64,000 bases of DNA. It comes from Pyrinomonadaceae bacterium (lineage in GTDB: Bacteria > Acidobacteriota > Blastocatellia > Pyrinomonadales > Pyrinomonadaceae). The stretch spans positions 1-64,000 of the forward strand of contig JAIBCB010000004.1 in assembly GCA_019694355.1 (NCBI GenBank). Reading direction: 5' to 3'. The notes below the pieces were generated by a model, which saw only the letters and a list, made by a program, of their open reading frames with translations, searched no databases and was not told the DNA's origin. Position 1 is the first letter of the stretch; every line of letters begins with the position of its first letter. Shown piece after piece: positions 16,551 through 26,062 of the stretch. A program made the position numbers and the translations under genes.

Positions 16551-17432
16551 TTAAAGGCCGAGCTCTTCGCGGTAACATTCACGCGAAACGGCTGATACAG
16601 CAAACTTTCGCCAAGTCGATTCATGATCGAGGGCATTTTCAGCAGTCTGCCGTGTCTCTTGTTTGTCAAAAACGCCTAAAACACTTGCTCCGCTGCCGCA
16701 AAGGACCGCGTTCACCGCACCAAGCTCCAATAGAGTTTCCTTGACGCGGGCGACCTCAGGAAAAGCTCCGAATACCGTGCTTTCGAGGTCATTTGCAAGT
16801 TCTGCCGTCGCAGGACAAAGCCTTTCGGCCTCCACTCGGCAAACAGAAAGATTATGCTCTTGAGCCGTGTCTGTCAAGGTCTCAGCACGATATAGGCCAA
16901 AGATCTCGCCTGTCGGAACGGCGATATTGGGCGTTACGACAAGCATCGGGCCGGCAGAAATATCCGCGATCGGCTCGATCAAGTCGCCTCGGCCTGTCCC
17001 CAACGCTGTGCCTCCGAAAAGAAAAAACGGAACGTCGGCACCAAGCCGGGACGCATAATTCGGTAGAAACTCGCTTGTTTCAAGGCCCCAAAGCCTTGTA
17101 AGCCCTATAAGGGCCACTGCCGCATTCGACGAACCGCCACCAAGTCCGCCCGGCGACGGAATGTTCTTTTCGAGGTGAATTCTTGCTCCCTTCTTAATAT
17201 CAAACTCCCCTCGAAGCATCTCGGCCGCCCGTACGACAAGGTTCTCTTCGCCCGTTGGAATCCGAGGGTCCGAACAAGTCAGCCTGACCGTTTCGGCTTC
17301 CTCAAACGTAAGGCGGTCGCATAGCGAGATCGTTTGAAAGATAGTGCAAAGTTCGTGAAAGCCGTCGCTTCGCCTGCCGAGAACGCGGAGTATCCAGTTG
17401 ATCTTTGCATACGACGGCAGAAAGAATTTCAT
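16551..17432 (-). CDS. ispE: 4-diphosphocytidyl-2-C-methyl-D-erythritol kinase
   Basis: The 293-residue GHMP kinase starts MKFFLPSYAKINWILRVLG, has the ATP-binding PSPGGLGGGSSNAAVAL and a C-terminal VLCGSGASVLGVF motif. It phosphorylates CDP-methylerythritol in the non-mevalonate isoprenoid pathway. ispE next to prs is a common bacterial arrangement; here tRNA-Gln lies between them. Confidence 0.95.
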   Translation of the reverse strand: MKFFLPSYAKINWILRVLGRRSDGFHELCTIFQTISLCDRLTFEEAETVRLTCSDPRIPTGEENLVVRAAEMLRGEFDIKKGARIHLEKNIPSPGGLGGGSSNAAVALIGLTRLWGLETSEFLPNYASRLGADVPFFLFGGTALGTGRGDLIEPIADISAGPMLVVTPNIAVPTGEIFGLYRAETLTDTAQEHNLSVCRVEAERLCPATAELANDLESTVFGAFPEVARVKETLLELGAVNAVLCGSGASVLGVFDKQETRQTAENALDHESTWRKFAVSAVSRECYREELGL

Positions 17433-17450
17433 CCGGTCTAGAATATCAAA

Positions 17451-17488
17451 ACGCCCGAATTTTGCTTATTACAGCAACTTTCGGGCGT
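17451..17488 (-). terminator. Hairpin terminator after the CAP-domain gene
   Basis: ACGCCCGAA at 17,451 pairs with TTCGGGCGT at 17,480, with an inner TTGC/GCAA helix. On the minus strand it is followed by TTTTGATATT. It lies between the CAP gene stop and the ispE start. Confidence 0.65.
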
Positions 17489-17511
17489 CCAAAAAAGTAT
17501 GGCCGTTTTGA

Positions 17512-18072
17512 TTATTTCTTATCTAAAAAGACCTGCGTGAAGAAATATGAACCGTCATCTGCAACGGCGATACCGACAGCCGATTCCTTCCAGTGGTCAT
17601 CGAGAAGATTCTGGCGGTGCGAAGATGAGTTCATCCAAAGCTCGACCGTCCTCGCGATCGGGTCTGAGAAACCGCGATTGAATGCGATGTTCTCACCGAT
17701 CGCACGCCACTTCTTCAAGCCCATCGAATCGGCACGGTCGCTAACATATCTGCCGCTCATATCCTTATGGCTGAAGTAATTCATTGACGCCATATCGACG
17801 GAATGTTCTTTTGCGACGGCCGCGACAGAGTCGCTCCAAACGAGAGGCGACAGGCCGCGTTCTTTCCGTTTTGCGTTAAGCAGATCAAATGCTTCACGCT
17901 CGAGCTCGGCGATCATTGCCGGCGTCGGTATCGCACGCTTCGTCGGTTCGGCAACACGACGCGGCCGTGCAAGGTCGTTTGCACCAACAGCAATATTTGT
18001 TTGGCTTAGCGATTGAGCAGGAGATGCGACAAAGGCAAATGCTGAGATAATTAGAGCTAAAACGATCTTCAT
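17512..18072 (-). CDS. Exported CAP (SCP) domain protein
   Basis: A signal peptide (MKIVLALIISAFAFVASPA) precedes a ~120-residue bacterial CAP domain. FDLLNAKRKERGLSPLVW is the typical opening, AKEHSVDMASMNYFSHKD supplies the conserved His and Ser/Thr, and ENIAFNRGF and WMNSSSHRQNLLD are later hallmarks. Bacterial CAP proteins are secreted and their activity is mostly unknown. It reads away from merR, leaving a 203-base divergent promoter region. Confidence 0.88.
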   Translation of the reverse strand: MKIVLALIISAFAFVASPAQSLSQTNIAVGANDLARPRRVAEPTKRAIPTPAMIAELEREAFDLLNAKRKERGLSPLVWSDSVAAVAKEHSVDMASMNYFSHKDMSGRYVSDRADSMGLKKWRAIGENIAFNRGFSDPIARTVELWMNSSSHRQNLLDDHWKESAVGIAVADDGSYFFTQVFLDKK

Positions 18073-18275
18073 TGATCCTCACTTCGGCAGCCTCGGCTTG
18101 CGATCAAACTTTCTGATCGTCCGTAGGCTTTGCGTGACGTTCGAACGCAGGGAACGTCGTGCCTTTTCGGTTAAGGTTCGAATAGACCGCAATTTCGGCC
18201 TATCATTAAGAATATATGCCTATTTCGCCCCTATTTCCACACTTTTCTTTACCGGCATAAGGTAAGCTAGAAAGT

Positions 18276-18692
18276 ATGTTCACAGCGTCAGGTCTTGCAA
18301 AAAAGGCAAATGTTCCTATCTTCACAGTCCGCTATTACACGCGAATCGGCCTTCTTAACCCGACAAAGAACAGCCTGAACGGCTACAAGATGTATTCGGC
18401 GGACGATCGCAACAGGCTTCAATTTATCGCGTCTGCAAAGGAACTTGGATTTACTCTCGCGGAGATCGAGGAGATCCTTGGCCATTCGACTTCGGGTGAT
18501 TCTCCGTGTCCGATGGTTCGCGACATCGTAGAAAAGCGGCTCGAAGAAAACCGGCAGAAGATCGCGGAACTGCGCCGATTGCAAAAGCGCCTGGAGAAGG
18601 CCGCTGAGATGTGGAAAGGCATCCGCAACGCGGCACCCGACGGACACACCGTTTGCCGCCTTATCGAGGCTTTTGCCGAAAGTGAAAAATAG
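18276..18692 (+). CDS. MerR-family metal-responsive regulator
   Basis: The 138-residue product has a MerR winged helix (ASGLAKKANVPIFTVRYYTR, GLLNPTKNSLNGYKMY) and a long dimerisation helix. Cys78 (SPCPMV) and Cys127 (HTVCRL) are placed like sensor cysteines in CadR/ZntR-type members. It sits directly upstream of a heavy-metal ATPase whose promoter has the stretched MerR spacing, so activation of that gene by metal is the likely role. Which metal is not decided by the sequence; the two-Cys layout suits a soft divalent metal or copper. Confidence 0.88.
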   Translation: MFTASGLAKKANVPIFTVRYYTRIGLLNPTKNSLNGYKMYSADDRNRLQFIASAKELGFTLAEIEEILGHSTSGDSPCPMVRDIVEKRLEENRQKIAELRRLQKRLEKAAEMWKGIRNAAPDGHTVCRLIEAFAESEK

Positions 18693-18695
18693 TGC

Positions 18696-18727
18696 TTGAC
18701 CTGACACCTACTCACAGGTTGTAGGAT
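18696..18727 (+). promoter_or_regulatory. MerR-type promoter with operator dyad
   Basis: TTGACC (18,696-18,701) and TAGGAT (18,722-18,727) are separated by 20 bases, the long spacer that MerR regulators untwist. An ACCTG...CAGGT inverted repeat (18,699-18,703 and 18,715-18,719) fills the spacer. It lies between the merR stop and the ATPase start. Confidence 0.75.
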
Positions 18728-18749
18728 GTTCCTAAGGGAGAACAAAGAA

Positions 18750-21314
18750 ATGAAAGATCAAACATCTCAACCTGTCCAACTCGGCCGAACAAAGCCCGAG
18801 ATCGTCGAGATACACACCGACCCGGTATGCGGAATGGCGGTTACCGAGAATCTCGCGGCCGCTGTGCACGAGCACGAGGGAACGAAGTATTACTTCTGCA
18901 ATGTCGCCTGCCGCGACCGATTTGTGGCCGATCCGGAGAAATATCTCGGCGGTGCTCCGAGTTCGTGCTGCGGGACTGAAGAGAAGTCGATGCGTAATGT
19001 GATGAGCGAGCCGGAAACCGCATCATGCTGCGGCAGTTCGAAAAATGAAGAACACGCAACATCCGCTGAAGGCCGTCACATCGACCCGGTTTGTGGGATG
19101 ACGGTCGAGGAAGCTACTGCTGCGGGTACGCATACGCACAACGGCACCGCCTACTACTTTTGCTCAAACGGGTGCGTCGCGAAGTTCAAGGCCGACCCGG
19201 ACAAGTATCTGAGTCCGAGCAAAGAGGAAGATCTGCCGCTCGACGTTGAATATACCTGTCCGATGCATCCGGAGATCGTGCAGATCGGTCCCGGAACGTG
19301 TCCGAAATGCGGAATGGCCCTCGAACCGATGGAGGTATCGCTCGATGACACGGAAGACCCGGAACTCATCGACATGCGTCGGCGGTTCTGGATATCTGCC
19401 GCGTTGACGCTACCGGTCTTTGTTCTCGCAATGGCCGAGATGCTTCCCAGTTTTTCTGCGATCGTTCCGCCAAAGATCTCGATCTGGATACAGTTCGTTC
19501 TCGCAACGCCCGTTGTTCTTTGGGGCGGTTACCCGTTCTTTGAGCGTGCCGTTCAGTCGATCAGGAACGTCAGCCCGAATATGTTCACGCTGATCGCGAT
19601 CGGAACCGGTGCGGCGTATTTGCTGAGCCTTGCCGCTCTATTTGTGCCGGGAATCTTCCCGGACGCAATGCGTGATATGCACACCGGAATGGTTCCCGGA
19701 TACTTTGAATCCGCAGCGGTGATCACTACGCTCGTTTTGCTCGGCCAAGTGCTTGAACTGAAGGCTCGCTCCCAAACCTCATCAGCGATCAAAGAACTTC
19801 TCCGGCTTGCCCCTGAGACAGCGAATCGCATCGACGCGAATGGCGAAACCAGGGTCGTCCCATTGTCTGAGGTTCACATAGGCGAATTGCTTCTTGTCAA
19901 CGCAAACGAAAAGATCCCTGTTGACGGCAAGATCGAGAAAGGTGATTCATCGGTCAACGAATCGATGGTCACTGGCGAATCCCTGCCCGTCGAAAAGACC
20001 GTCGGAGACTCCGTGATCGGCGGCACACTGAATGGGCCAAGAGTCTTTGAAATGCGGGCTGAACACGTCGGCCGCGACACTGTCCTCGCACAGATCGTCA
20101 AAATGGTCAGCGAGGCACAACGGTCGCGAGCTCCGATACAGCGGTTTGCCGATGTGGTTGCGGCCTATTTCGTCCCGGCGGTCGTCGTAGCCGCGATCCT
20201 CTCATTCGTCGTATGGCTTTTCCTGGGAAGCCTCGCCTTCGCGATCGTCGCGGCAGTTTCAGTTCTAATAATTGCGTGCCCCTGTGCACTCGGGCTTGCA
20301 ACGCCAATGTCCGTGATGGTCGCAACCGGCCAGGGTGCACGCAACGGCGTACTCATAAAAAAAGCCGCGGCCTTCGAACATCTCGCGAAGGTGGACGTTA
20401 TAGCGGTCGATAAAACGGGTACGCTCACCGAAGGCCGACCGGCCGTCAAGACGGTCGTTCCCGCCGGTTCTCTTGATGAAAGTGAGCTCCTTGCCCTCGC
20501 CGCATCGGTCGAAAAGCACAGCGAACATCCGCTCGCTCGTGCGATCGTTGCGGAAGCCAACACACGTTCTATCACAATACCGACCGCGGAAGATTTCACG
20601 TCGCAGACGGGCGTCGGCGTGACGGCCAAGGTTGGCGGAAAAAATGTGGCTATCACGGCAGCCGCGTCTAACGAGGCCGTCGAAAAGCTTAGACGCCAGG
20701 GCCAGACGGTCGTGGCAGTGAATGTTGACGGAGCAGCCGTCGGCTACATCGGGCTCGCAGATGCGATCAAGCCGTCTGCAAAGGCCGTCATCGACGAACT
20801 GCATCGTCAAGGAAAACAGATCCTGATGATGACTGGCGACAACGCGGTCACCGCGGCCGCGGTCGCGAAAGAGCTCGGTATCGATTCCTACATCGCTGAA
20901 GTAACTCCCGAAAATAAGGCCGAGAAGATCGCTGAGCTAAGATCGTCGGGCAAGATCGTCGCGATGGCGGGCGACGGCGTAAACGACGCACCTGCACTCG
21001 TTACTGCCGATATCGGTATCGCGTTTGGCGAAGGTACGAGCGTCGCGGTCGAATCTGCTGACATCACGCTGCTTCATTCCGACCTCGGCGGCATCTTGAA
21101 GGCAATGAACTTGAGCCGTGCAACGATGAAGAATATACGCGAGAACCTCTTCTTCGCGTTCGGCTACAACGTGCTCGGTATTCCGATCGCTGCCGGTGTG
21201 CTTTTCCCGGTATTCGGGCTGCTTCTATCGCCAATGATCGCTAGTGCGGCAATGACGTTCAGCTCTGTTTCCGTCATCACGAATGCCCTTCGCCTTCGCA
21301 ATAAGAAGTTTTAA
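18750..21314 (+). CDS. Heavy-metal P1B-type ATPase with two YHS domains
   Basis: AAGGGAG nine bases upstream decides for ATG 18,750 over 18,726; the product has 854 residues. Order: YHS domain ([19 protein letters not shown]), a Cys/Ser linker with two SCC motifs, a second YHS ([19 protein letters not shown]), a heavy-metal-binding segment ([19 protein letters not shown]), then the ATPase core with TGESLPVEK, the CPC ion motif ([13 protein letters not shown]), phosphorylation site DKTGTLTEG and [15 protein letters not shown] marks copper/silver-like exporters, so Cu efflux is most likely. It uses YHS and CPMHP modules in place of classic HMA domains. Regulated by the adjacent MerR protein. 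Confidence 0.92.
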   Translation: MKDQTSQPVQLGRTKPEIVEIHTDPVCGMAVTENLAAAVHEHEGTKYYFCNVACRDRFVADPEKYLGGAPSSCCGTEEKSMRNVMSEPETASCCGSSKNEEHATSAEGRHIDPVCGMTVEEATAAGTHTHNGTAYYFCSNGCVAKFKADPDKYLSPSKEEDLPLDVEYTCPMHPEIVQIGPGTCPKCGMALEPMEVSLDDTEDPELIDMRRRFWISAALTLPVFVLAMAEMLPSFSAIVPPKISIWIQFVLATPVVLWGGYPFFERAVQSIRNVSPNMFTLIAIGTGAAYLLSLAALFVPGIFPDAMRDMHTGMVPGYFESAAVITTLVLLGQVLELKARSQTSSAIKELLRLAPETANRIDANGETRVVPLSEVHIGELLLVNANEKIPVDGKIEKGDSSVNESMVTGESLPVEKTVGDSVIGGTLNGPRVFEMRAEHVGRDTVLAQIVKMVSEAQRSRAPIQRFADVVAAYFVPAVVVAAILSFVVWLFLGSLAFAIVAAVSVLIIACPCALGLATPMSVMVATGQGARNGVLIKKAAAFEHLAKVDVIAVDKTGTLTEGRPAVKTVVPAGSLDESELLALAASVEKHSEHPLARAIVAEANTRSITIPTAEDFTSQTGVGVTAKVGGKNVAITAAASNEAVEKLRRQGQTVVAVNVDGAAVGYIGLADAIKPSAKAVIDELHRQGKQILMMTGDNAVTAAAVAKELGIDSYIAEVTPENKAEKIAELRSSGKIVAMAGDGVNDAPALVTADIGIAFGEGTSVAVESADITLLHSDLGGILKAMNLSRATMKNIRENLFFAFGYNVLGIPIAAGVLFPVFGLLLSPMIASAAMTFSSVSVITNALRLRNKKF

Positions 21315-21341
21315 GGAAGCGACTAGAAAACGCCTATATAT

Positions 21342-21374
21342 GAGAGATCTAGAAGATATTTCAAGATCTCTCTT
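21342..21374 (+). terminator. Rho-independent terminator after the ATPase
   Basis: GAGAGATCT at 21,342 pairs with AGATCTCTC at 21,364 (9 bp plus an inner GAA/TTC), followed by TTTCTCTTCTT. It closes the merR-ATPase unit. Confidence 0.75.
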
Positions 21375-21381
21375 TCTCTTC

Positions 21382-21410
21382 TTGAAAATGACTTTCACTT
21401 TCTATACAAT
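21382..21410 (+). promoter_or_regulatory. Sigma-70 promoter of the CbiX-like gene
   Basis: TTGAAA (21,382-21,387) and TACAAT (21,405-21,410) have an ideal 17-base spacer. The -10 box ends only eight bases before the ATG at 21,419, so transcription would start on or next to that codon. Confidence 0.75.
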
Positions 21411-21418
21411 CCCATTTT

Positions 21419-22423
21419 ATGAAGTTCACCAATATGAGACCACGACTTTTTTCCCGCTCGCTCAATGCAATTGTTCTGGTAACCCTTTTCGCCATTGCGG
21501 CGATGCCGATCTTTGCTCAACACGATCATTCGGCCCACACGGCGATGACCGCTAAGAACAAGACCGGCGTTCTCCTTCTCGCCCACGGCGGCAAAGCGGC
21601 GTGGAATGACGAGGTCAGCGGCGTCGCGGCCGAGGTTGGCAAGCAGTTCCCCGTTGAGATCGCTTTTGGCATGGCGACCAAGCGAAATATACAGAACGCC
21701 ATCGATAAGCTCGAGGCACAAGGCGTCACGTCGATCGTCGCGGTCCCGCTTTTCATCTCATCGAATAGTTCGGTAATAACCTCGACAGAATATTTGCTCG
21801 GTCTGCGAAAGGATGCACCGGCAGATCTCGCGGTCTTTGCGAAGATGGATCACGGCAGCGGAGGCCACGGCAGCACCGACCATTCGGCCCATTCCTCGAT
21901 GTCTTCCGAACCGTTCGATCCGACAACGCCGGTAAGACACAAGGTGCCGATCACGATGCGAAAGGCCCTTGATGCCGACCCGACCGTCGCTGATATTCTG
22001 CTCTCGCGAGCCTCTTCGATCAGCAAAGACGCTGCGAACGAGATCGTGATCGTTGTCGCCCACGGTCCTGTCTCTGCCGAGACAAATCGCCTCTGGCTCA
22101 AGGATATGTCAACGCTCGCCGACGCTATGAAGGCGAAAAGTTCATATCGCGGCATCGAATACTTAACTGTCCGCGACGATGCTCCCGAACCGATCCGCGG
22201 TGAGGCGACCGCCGAGTTTCGAGCTATCGTTGAAAAGGCGAACGCCCAAAAAGCACGCGTTCTGATCGTGCCGCTCCTTCTCTCTTTTGGCGGCATCGAA
22301 GAGGGCGTCAAACAGCGCCTCAATGGCCTCGACTACACGATCACTTCGCAGGCTCTTCTTCCCGACGCACGTATCGCGCAGTGGGTCGTGCGATCGGTCA
22401 ATTCGAGCAACTCGGTCAAGTAG
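21419..22423 (+). CDS. Exported CbiX/SirB-like protein with His-rich segments
   Basis: An N-terminal signal peptide (to about MPIFAQ, residue 30) is followed by HDHSAH, then two CbiX/SirB-type half-domains: GVLLLAHGG at ~47 and EIVIVVAHGPVS at ~205, each opening with the chelatase-like His. Between them a His/Ser-rich loop contains DHGSGGHGSTDHSAH. CbiX and SirB insert metals into sirohydrochlorin in the cytoplasm; an exported relative beside a metal-efflux ATPase is more likely a metal-binding or chaperone protein. A second ATG at 21,434 is possible. It has its own promoter. Confidence 0.75.
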   Translation: MKFTNMRPRLFSRSLNAIVLVTLFAIAAMPIFAQHDHSAHTAMTAKNKTGVLLLAHGGKAAWNDEVSGVAAEVGKQFPVEIAFGMATKRNIQNAIDKLEAQGVTSIVAVPLFISSNSSVITSTEYLLGLRKDAPADLAVFAKMDHGSGGHGSTDHSAHSSMSSEPFDPTTPVRHKVPITMRKALDADPTVADILLSRASSISKDAANEIVIVVAHGPVSAETNRLWLKDMSTLADAMKAKSSYRGIEYLTVRDDAPEPIRGEATAEFRAIVEKANAQKARVLIVPLLLSFGGIEEGVKQRLNGLDYTITSQALLPDARIAQWVVRSVNSSNSVK

Positions 22424-22447
22424 CCCTTTCATATTCTGAAACAACGC

Positions 22448-22486
22448 GGGTTTTGCGATAACATCAATAGATGTATGGCAAAACCC
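22448..22486 (+). promoter_or_regulatory. Hairpin enclosing the iaaA start codon
   Basis: GGGTTTTGC (22,448-22,456) is perfectly complementary to GCAAAACCC (22,478-22,486); the second arm is codons 2-4 of the gene and the ATG lies in the loop edge. It could limit initiation or be chance. Confidence 0.4.
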
Positions 22487-23392
22487 GTTCTTGCTATTCA
22501 TGGCGGTGCAGGAACCGTCGTCAGAGGCCTGATGACGCCTGCCCTTGAGGCCGAATACCGCAGCGGCCTTGAAGGTGCACTGAAGGCCGGCTGGAGCGTT
22601 CTCGACGCTCATGGTACTGCTCTTGACGCCGTCCAGGCTGCGGTCATCGCCCTCGAAGATTTCCCGCTCTTCAACGCTGGCCGCGGTGCCGTTTTCACGC
22701 ATGACGGCAAGCAGCAGATGGACGCATCCATCATGGATGGCAGCCGCTTGCGTGCCGGATCCGTTGCCGAAGTCCGGAATATCAAGAACCCCATTAAGCT
22801 CGCTCGTGCGGTCATGGATCGAACCGAACACATTCTGCTCGCCGGGGATGGTGCGATGCAGTTCGCCGCCGAGCAAGGTTTTACACTCGAACCCGACGAA
22901 TATTTCTTCACCGAACACCGCTGGCTGCAATTGCAGGAAGCTCTCGCCTTAGGCCGCATCCAACTCGATCATTCTGCACCGAAGCCGATCGGCACTGTCG
23001 GTGCGGTCGCTTGCGATTCGAACGGTCGGCTTGCGGCGGCGACATCTACGGGCGGCATGACGAACAAGAAGTTCGGCCGCATCGGCGACACGCCGTTGAT
23101 CGGTGCGGGCACATTCGCAAACGCCGTCTGCGCGGTCTCGTGCACGGGCCACGGCGAATTCTTTATGCTTTCCGCAACAGCCTATGACGTTGCCGCGAGA
23201 ATGGCCTACAAAGGGATCTCGCTTGCTGAGGCTGCAGATGAGGCGATCGAACACCTTACGGCCATTCGCGGTGAAGGCGGACTCATCAGCGTCGATCGCG
23301 ACGGACACGTTGCGATGCCCTTTAATTGCGAGGGAATGTATCGCGGCACGATCGACGCAAGCGGCCTTACCCTCGGCATCTACCGAGACTGA
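22475..23392 (+). CDS. iaaA: Isoaspartyl peptidase / L-asparaginase (Ntn hydrolase)
   Basis: The 305-residue plant-type asparaginase starts PVLAIHGGAGT. The autocleavage and nucleophile site is Gly173-Thr174 in GTVGAVA, followed by AAATSTGGMTNK and GRIGDTPLIGAG. It hydrolyses isoaspartyl (beta-Asp) dipeptides. Its position convergent with cyanophycin synthetase and cyanophycinase suggests that it splits beta-Asp-Arg, the product of cyanophycinase, into Asp and Arg. Confidence 0.92.
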   Translation: MAKPVLAIHGGAGTVVRGLMTPALEAEYRSGLEGALKAGWSVLDAHGTALDAVQAAVIALEDFPLFNAGRGAVFTHDGKQQMDASIMDGSRLRAGSVAEVRNIKNPIKLARAVMDRTEHILLAGDGAMQFAAEQGFTLEPDEYFFTEHRWLQLQEALALGRIQLDHSAPKPIGTVGAVACDSNGRLAAATSTGGMTNKKFGRIGDTPLIGAGTFANAVCAVSCTGHGEFFMLSATAYDVAARMAYKGISLAEAADEAIEHLTAIRGEGGLISVDRDGHVAMPFNCEGMYRGTIDASGLTLGIYRD

Positions 23393-23407
23393 CCCGACAG
23401 CCCGAAT

Positions 23408-26053
23408 TTACTTTCCGCCTTGCGATTCCGCGAGGAATTTATCGCGAAGTTCCTGGACGATCTTGATGTCGTCCGGCACGCGGTCGGCAAGGGTTACGAC
23501 CAACTCGCCCTTTCGAGCGTATTTGACCGCGTGCTGTATCGCGTCGGCACTCTCGGGAATGATGCGGACAACCGGTTCCTTGCCGCTCTTCGCGATGCCC
23601 TTCTTCAGCAGTTCGTAGGTCGCGTTCTCATCTCGGCCGCGAAGATAATGTCCGCGCCGTAGGACAACGCGGTCAAAGGTATCGCCTACGATCTTGCCCA
23701 ACGCGATGATGTCCTTGTCGCGTCGGTCGCCTGTGCCGTTCACGACACAAGTGCGATATTTGTTCGGCAGTTTCTTGATGAAGTTCGCAAGGCCCGTCAA
23801 TCCTGCCGGATTATGCGCATAGTCCATTAGGACAGTAACATCGCCGATCTCGACGAAATTCAATCGTCCCGGCGTCTGTGCGGTGCCGGCATTGAACGTG
23901 GTCAATCCTACGCGAAGGTCTTCTAGCGATACGCCGTGGACAAAACACGCGAGCGTCGCGGCAAGCACGTTTTGGATCATAAATTCTGCACGGCCGCCAT
24001 AGGTGAGCGGAATGTTCACGGCCTTTTCGACACGCACCTTCCATTTGCCCTTCAAGATCGTGATGTAGCCGTTCTCGTAAACGCAGGAGGTTCGGCCGCG
24101 TTCGGCCCGTTTTTTGATATTCGGGTGATTCTCGTTCATCGAGAAGCAGACCACTGTGCCTTCGACCAGATTCCGCATATCGTAAACGAGCGGATCTTCG
24201 GCATTTAATACCGCAAAGCCTTTCTTTGAAACGGCTCGCGGAATTACGGACTTCACCCTTGCAAGGTCTTCAAGCGTGTTCACATCCTTCATCCCGAGGT
24301 GGTCTGCCGCGATATTCGTAACGACACCGATATCGCAATGGTCAAAACCCAATCCCGCACGAATGATGCCGCCGCGTGCCGTTTCAAGCACGGCAACTTC
24401 GACGGTCGGGTCTTTGAGCACAAGCTGGGCCGAGACCGGACCCGTATTGTCGCCCGTAACGATCTGCTGGTTGCCGATATACGTGCCGTCGGTCGTCGTA
24501 AAGCCGACGTTCCGGCCGCTGTTCTTCAGAATGTGGGCGATGAGGCGTGTCGTCGTCGTCTTGCCGTTCGTGCCGGTGATACCGATGATCGGGATCCGAG
24601 CCGGCGTGCCCGTCGGGAAGAGCATATCGATGACGTGCTCAGCTACATTTCGCCCGATGCCCTCGCTCGGAGCAAGGTGCATCCGAAAACCCGGAGCCGC
24701 ATTCACTTCGATAATGCCGCCTCTGATCTCTCTTAGTGGTTGGGCGACGTTGTCGGCGATGATGTCGATGCCGGCAACATCGAGCCCGATGATGCGCGCG
24801 ATCCGCTCAAAAAGAAACACATTCTCCGGATGCACTTCGTCGGTCACATCGATCGCCGTGCCGCCGGTCGAGATGTTGGCCGTCGTCTTAAGAAAGAGCA
24901 TCTCGCCCTTTTTCAAGACAGAATCCACGCTGTAGCCTGCCTTCTTGATGCAGCGAAGCGATTGCTGGTCGATGTCGATCAGCGTCAGCACATTCTCGTG
25001 TCCGAAGCCGCGTCGCGGATCACGATTTGTCTCCTCGACAAGCTGCTCGATCGTGCTCTTGCCGTCGCCGACAACGTGCGCAGGAATTCGTTTTGCGACC
25101 GCGATAAGCCGGTTATTGACCACCAACGCCCTGAAATCAGACCCGATCAGCTGCTGCTCGACGATTACCCAACGCGAATATTCTTTAGCCTTTTCGAAGG
25201 CGACCGCGGCGTCCTCAAGGTTGTGGATGCCGATGGTCGCACCTTTTCCATGATTGCCGTCAAGTGGTTTAATTACAGCAGGATAGCCGACTCTCTCTAA
25301 AGTATCTTCGAGATCTTCGATATGTCGGATCCGATAGCCTGTCGGTACGGGCACGCCCATATCGCCAAGCAGCTTTTTGGTCGCGGCCTTGTCACCGGCG
25401 ATATCGACCGAGATCATATTCGTGTTCACGGTCGTCGTTGCCTGTATGCGTTTTTGGTTGACCCCGTATCCAAGTTGGACGAGCGACTGTTCGTTCAGCC
25501 GAATGAATGGAATGTCGCGGTTTTCTGCCTCTTCCACAAGCGACCCGGTCGAAGGCCCAAAACGAACGTCCTCGCGGATCTCACGCATCTTCTGGACGTC
25601 CTCGCTGATCTCCTGCTTGATCGCTTCTAGATCTTTCTTTGTGGCAAGACCAAGCCACAAACGGACCGCCGCACGCCCTGCATACCTGCCGACCTCTTCT
25701 TCGAGGTAGCTGAAAACTACGTTATAGATGCCCTTTTCGCTGGTTTCGCGAGTACGGCCGTATCCCGTGTCCATTCCCGCCAGCGTCTGGAGTTCGAGCG
25801 CAAGGTGTTCGATCGCGTGGCCTGCCCACGTACCTTCTTTTACCCGCTTCAAAAAGCCGCCGGGCTCGCCGTAACTGCATCCGTGGCTCTCGATCGACGG
25901 CATCACCTCGACCAATCGATCATAAAAACCCTTGATCTTGTTCGTCGGCTTCTTCTCATATTCGCCTATGTCGAGGCGCATTATGATGAGCTTTCTCCAA
26001 TAACCGCTCCAATAGTTCGGGCCGCGAAGTGTTCGGATCTCGAGGATTTCCAT
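23408..26053 (-). CDS. cphA: Cyanophycin synthetase
   Basis: The 881-residue product has the three-part CphA layout. An N-terminal domain runs to ~160. An ATP-grasp domain covers ~220-480 (HGKGATIGIH, EVNAAPGFRMHL). A Mur-ligase-like domain follows, with P-loop GITGTNGKTTTT at ~491. It polymerises Asp and Arg into multi-L-arginyl-poly-aspartate without ribosomes, storing nitrogen as insoluble granules. It is full length, with all nucleotide-binding motifs intact. It follows cphB by 9 bases on the same strand. Confidence 0.96.
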   Translation of the reverse strand: MEILEIRTLRGPNYWSGYWRKLIIMRLDIGEYEKKPTNKIKGFYDRLVEVMPSIESHGCSYGEPGGFLKRVKEGTWAGHAIEHLALELQTLAGMDTGYGRTRETSEKGIYNVVFSYLEEEVGRYAGRAAVRLWLGLATKKDLEAIKQEISEDVQKMREIREDVRFGPSTGSLVEEAENRDIPFIRLNEQSLVQLGYGVNQKRIQATTTVNTNMISVDIAGDKAATKKLLGDMGVPVPTGYRIRHIEDLEDTLERVGYPAVIKPLDGNHGKGATIGIHNLEDAAVAFEKAKEYSRWVIVEQQLIGSDFRALVVNNRLIAVAKRIPAHVVGDGKSTIEQLVEETNRDPRRGFGHENVLTLIDIDQQSLRCIKKAGYSVDSVLKKGEMLFLKTTANISTGGTAIDVTDEVHPENVFLFERIARIIGLDVAGIDIIADNVAQPLREIRGGIIEVNAAPGFRMHLAPSEGIGRNVAEHVIDMLFPTGTPARIPIIGITGTNGKTTTTRLIAHILKNSGRNVGFTTTDGTYIGNQQIVTGDNTGPVSAQLVLKDPTVEVAVLETARGGIIRAGLGFDHCDIGVVTNIAADHLGMKDVNTLEDLARVKSVIPRAVSKKGFAVLNAEDPLVYDMRNLVEGTVVCFSMNENHPNIKKRAERGRTSCVYENGYITILKGKWKVRVEKAVNIPLTYGGRAEFMIQNVLAATLACFVHGVSLEDLRVGLTTFNAGTAQTPGRLNFVEIGDVTVLMDYAHNPAGLTGLANFIKKLPNKYRTCVVNGTGDRRDKDIIALGKIVGDTFDRVVLRRGHYLRGRDENATYELLKKGIAKSGKEPVVRIIPESADAIQHAVKYARKGELVVTLADRVPDDIKIVQELRDKFLAESQGGK

Positions 26054-26062
26054 AAGTCGTTA

